Below, in pieces: positions 62,190 through 64,000 of a stretch of DNA of 64,000 bases. The stretch is from the NCBI GenBank assembly GCA_035079385.1, contig JAVHKY010000095.1:1-64000 (forward strand), given 5' to 3'. The notes below the pieces were generated by a model. The model was not told the origin of the DNA. It ran no database searches and was given only the letters and a program-made list of their open reading frames with translations. The DNA is from Aspidiotus rigidus. Taxonomy: Eukaryota; Arthropoda; Insecta; Hemiptera; Diaspididae. The first letter of the stretch is position 1. Every line of letters starts with the position of its first letter. Both the position numbers and the translations under genes were made by a program.

Positions 62190-63770
62190 GAGAAAATATT
62201 GCCTTTTGTGAACACAGAAATTTCAACAAAAAAAAATCTCTGGTGCCTAAAAATGGTACACAATAGTCATACCCTAACCGAAATTTAACGCAGATTACAA
62301 ATTTCATATCGAATCAGCTGAAAAACTTATCCTCCGGTCACGAAATTCGAAATTTGAAGTTATTGCACTTGTGGAAACTTGATTTTCAACAGAAAAATAT
62401 CTCTGACGACTAAAAATGGTACCGAGTAGACCTCATCTAAGAGAAATTTAACGCAGATTACAAATCTCTTATCGGTTCAGCTGTAAAACTCGATAAACGG
62501 TCCCAATTTCCAAGATTCCATGTTATTGCCCTATGTGAAAACGAATTTTCAACGGAAAAAACTCTCTGGCCACTCAAAAGGTATACTTACCTTATATGAT
62601 TCCGTATGGGCCTGTAACCAACATTCCTCATTGACTATGTATTAAAGAGTCAAGTAGAGTACAATAGTTTTCGACACCACCAATCACTGTTTTAAAAATT
62701 CGAAATTATTGCCCTCTTTTAAAGAGAAAAAAATTTCCGGCGACTAAAAATGGTATGAAATAGGCCTACCATAACAAAAATTAAAAGCAGATTACGAATT
62801 TCATATCGGTTCAGCCGAAGAACCTCACCACCGATCACAATTTCCAAAATTCAAAATTATTGCCCTCGCTGTGAAAACTGAATTTACATCAAAAACAAAT
62901 TTCCGCGACTAAAAATGGTGCCCGATAGACCTACCATAACAAAAATTCAAGGCAGATTACGAATTTCATATCGGTTCAGCTGAAGAACTTCACCACCGAT
63001 CACAATTTCCAAATTTCGAAATTATTGCCCTCTGAGAAACAGAAAAAAATTTCCTGCCCCTAAAAATGGTACCCAATACGCCTACAATCACCGAAATTCA
63101 ACGCAGATTAGGAATTTCATATCGGTTCAGCTGAAAAACTTCACTACCGATCACAATTTGCAACATTCGAAATTATTAGCCTCCCTGTACGTGAAAACTG
63201 AATTTTCAACAGAAAAATATTTCCGGCGAATAAAAACGGTACCCAATAAAACCAATAGGCCTACCATAACCGAAATTCAACGCCGATTAGAAATTTCATA
63301 TCGGTTCAGCTGAAAAACTTGACCACTGATCACAATTCCCAAATTTCGAAATTATTGCCCTCTGTGAAACGGTAAAAAATTCCGGCGACTAAAAATGGTA
63401 CCAAATAGGCCTACCATAACCGAAATTCAACGCAGATTACGAATTTCATATTGGTTCAGAGGAAAAACTTCATCACCGATCACAATTACCAATATTCGCA
63501 ATTATTGCCCTCGCTGTGAAAACTAAATTTATATCAAAAACAAATTTCCGGCAACACAAAATTGTACCCAATAGGCCTGTCCTAACCCAAACTCAACGCA
63601 GTTTACGAATTTCATATCTGTTCGACTGAAAAACTTCACCACCCATCAAAATATCCAAAATTCAAAATTATTGCTCTCCAGGAAAACTGAATTTTCAACA
63701 GAAAAATATTTACGGCGACTAAAAATGATACCTAAAAGGCTTATCCTGACCGAAATTCAACGCAGATATC
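62190..63770 (+). repeat. Satellite family A block 12, containing the empty BEL site
   Basis: About 9-10 monomers. TTTTCAACGGAAAAAACTC near 62546 is the uninterrupted BEL target: sequence before it matches 49219-49584 (offset 12971) and after it matches 56230 onward (offset 6321). Confidence 0.92.
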
Positions 63771-64000
63771 GGCTGAATTTCAATTGAATTCAAATGAATG
63801 ATAATATGGACAGAAATTGGAGAATGATATCTCTCTATACATATAACAAGGGACCCATTCTGCTGATCACTTCATACTGAATTTCAATTGTATTTAAATG
63901 GATGATGATAACAACAAAAATTGGAGAATGGTATCTTTCTACATAGATCACAAAGCTCTCATTCTGCTGATCGTATCGGGCTGAATTTCAATTGAATTTA
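62551..64000 (+). repeat. Segmental copy of 56230-57679 (offset 6321 bp)
   Basis: The A-to-B boundary (57450/63771) and the 9-bp insertion (56929/63250) repeat at the same offset, with very few substitutions (for example GTGCCCAATAG versus GTGCCCGATAG). Confidence 0.88.
63771..64000 (+). repeat. Satellite family B block 11, truncated by the window
   Basis: About two monomers matching 57450-57679. The array continues beyond the right edge. Confidence 0.92.

Overview
The window is eukaryotic and most likely comes from an arthropod, probably an insect; a hemipteran is possible but that is only an impression. Evidence: an intact BEL/Pao LTR retrotransposon with a TCAGTT-type initiator, two Polinton/Maverick-type DNA transposons with protein-primed family B DNA polymerases, AT-rich composition, TATA-box promoters, and kilobases of tandem satellite. 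I see no host gene, tRNA or rRNA. The locus looks like heterochromatin in which mobile elements have landed in a satellite array.

Layout. Satellite fills about 1-8805, 24484-33891, 48508-49584 and 56230-64000. Two unrelated satellite families alternate: family A (monomers about 150-170 bp) and family B (monomers about 104 bp, two alternating subtypes). They are joined by recurring hybrid junctions into composite higher-order blocks, which were later copied in larger pieces (offsets 4472, 2586, about 1703, 6321 and 27798 bp). A 458-bp MITE-like element sits in the first array (6705-7162).

Polinton 1 (8806-24483, 15.7 kb) has a 6-bp target duplication GATAAC and terminal inverted repeats of about 480 bp starting AGTAG. 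Its polymerase (18620-22972) is broken by several frameshifts, and several small genes are also broken or short. It carries one intact and compositionally different gene: an 831-aa AAA-ATPase-like plus PD-(D/E)XK nuclease protein with a predicted signal peptide (11984-14479, minus strand). A 10-bp-period array of AGGTCA half-sites lies between two divergent broken genes.

Polinton 2 (about 33892-48507, 14.6 kb) has TIRs of about 550 bp and encodes a different polymerase lineage (35207-40206). That protein has a SAP-like start, an OTU-like Cys/His region, zinc clusters, a J-domain-like HPDKGG segment, and complete exonuclease and polymerase motifs. It is interrupted by only one in-frame TAG and one 1-nt shift. 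The element also carries a 306-aa protein of unknown function, a protein with a piggyBac-type cysteine-rich finger, three copies of a small basic ORF separated by hairpin arrays, a broken Polinton-type small protein, and only the C-terminal piece of a retroviral-type integrase. Several of its genes have a TATA box 38-40 nt before the ATG. No capsid, packaging ATPase or protease gene was recognised in either Polinton, so both look non-autonomous now.

The BEL/Pao element (49585-56229) has 305-bp LTRs that I read as identical, a 5-bp target duplication AACGG, and a full gag-pol domain set in five frames. At least two of its breaks are single-base gains in homopolymers. A continuous satellite copy at 60093-62551 preserves the uninterrupted target sites of both Polinton 2 and the BEL element. 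No sequence search was run; family names rest on motifs read by eye.
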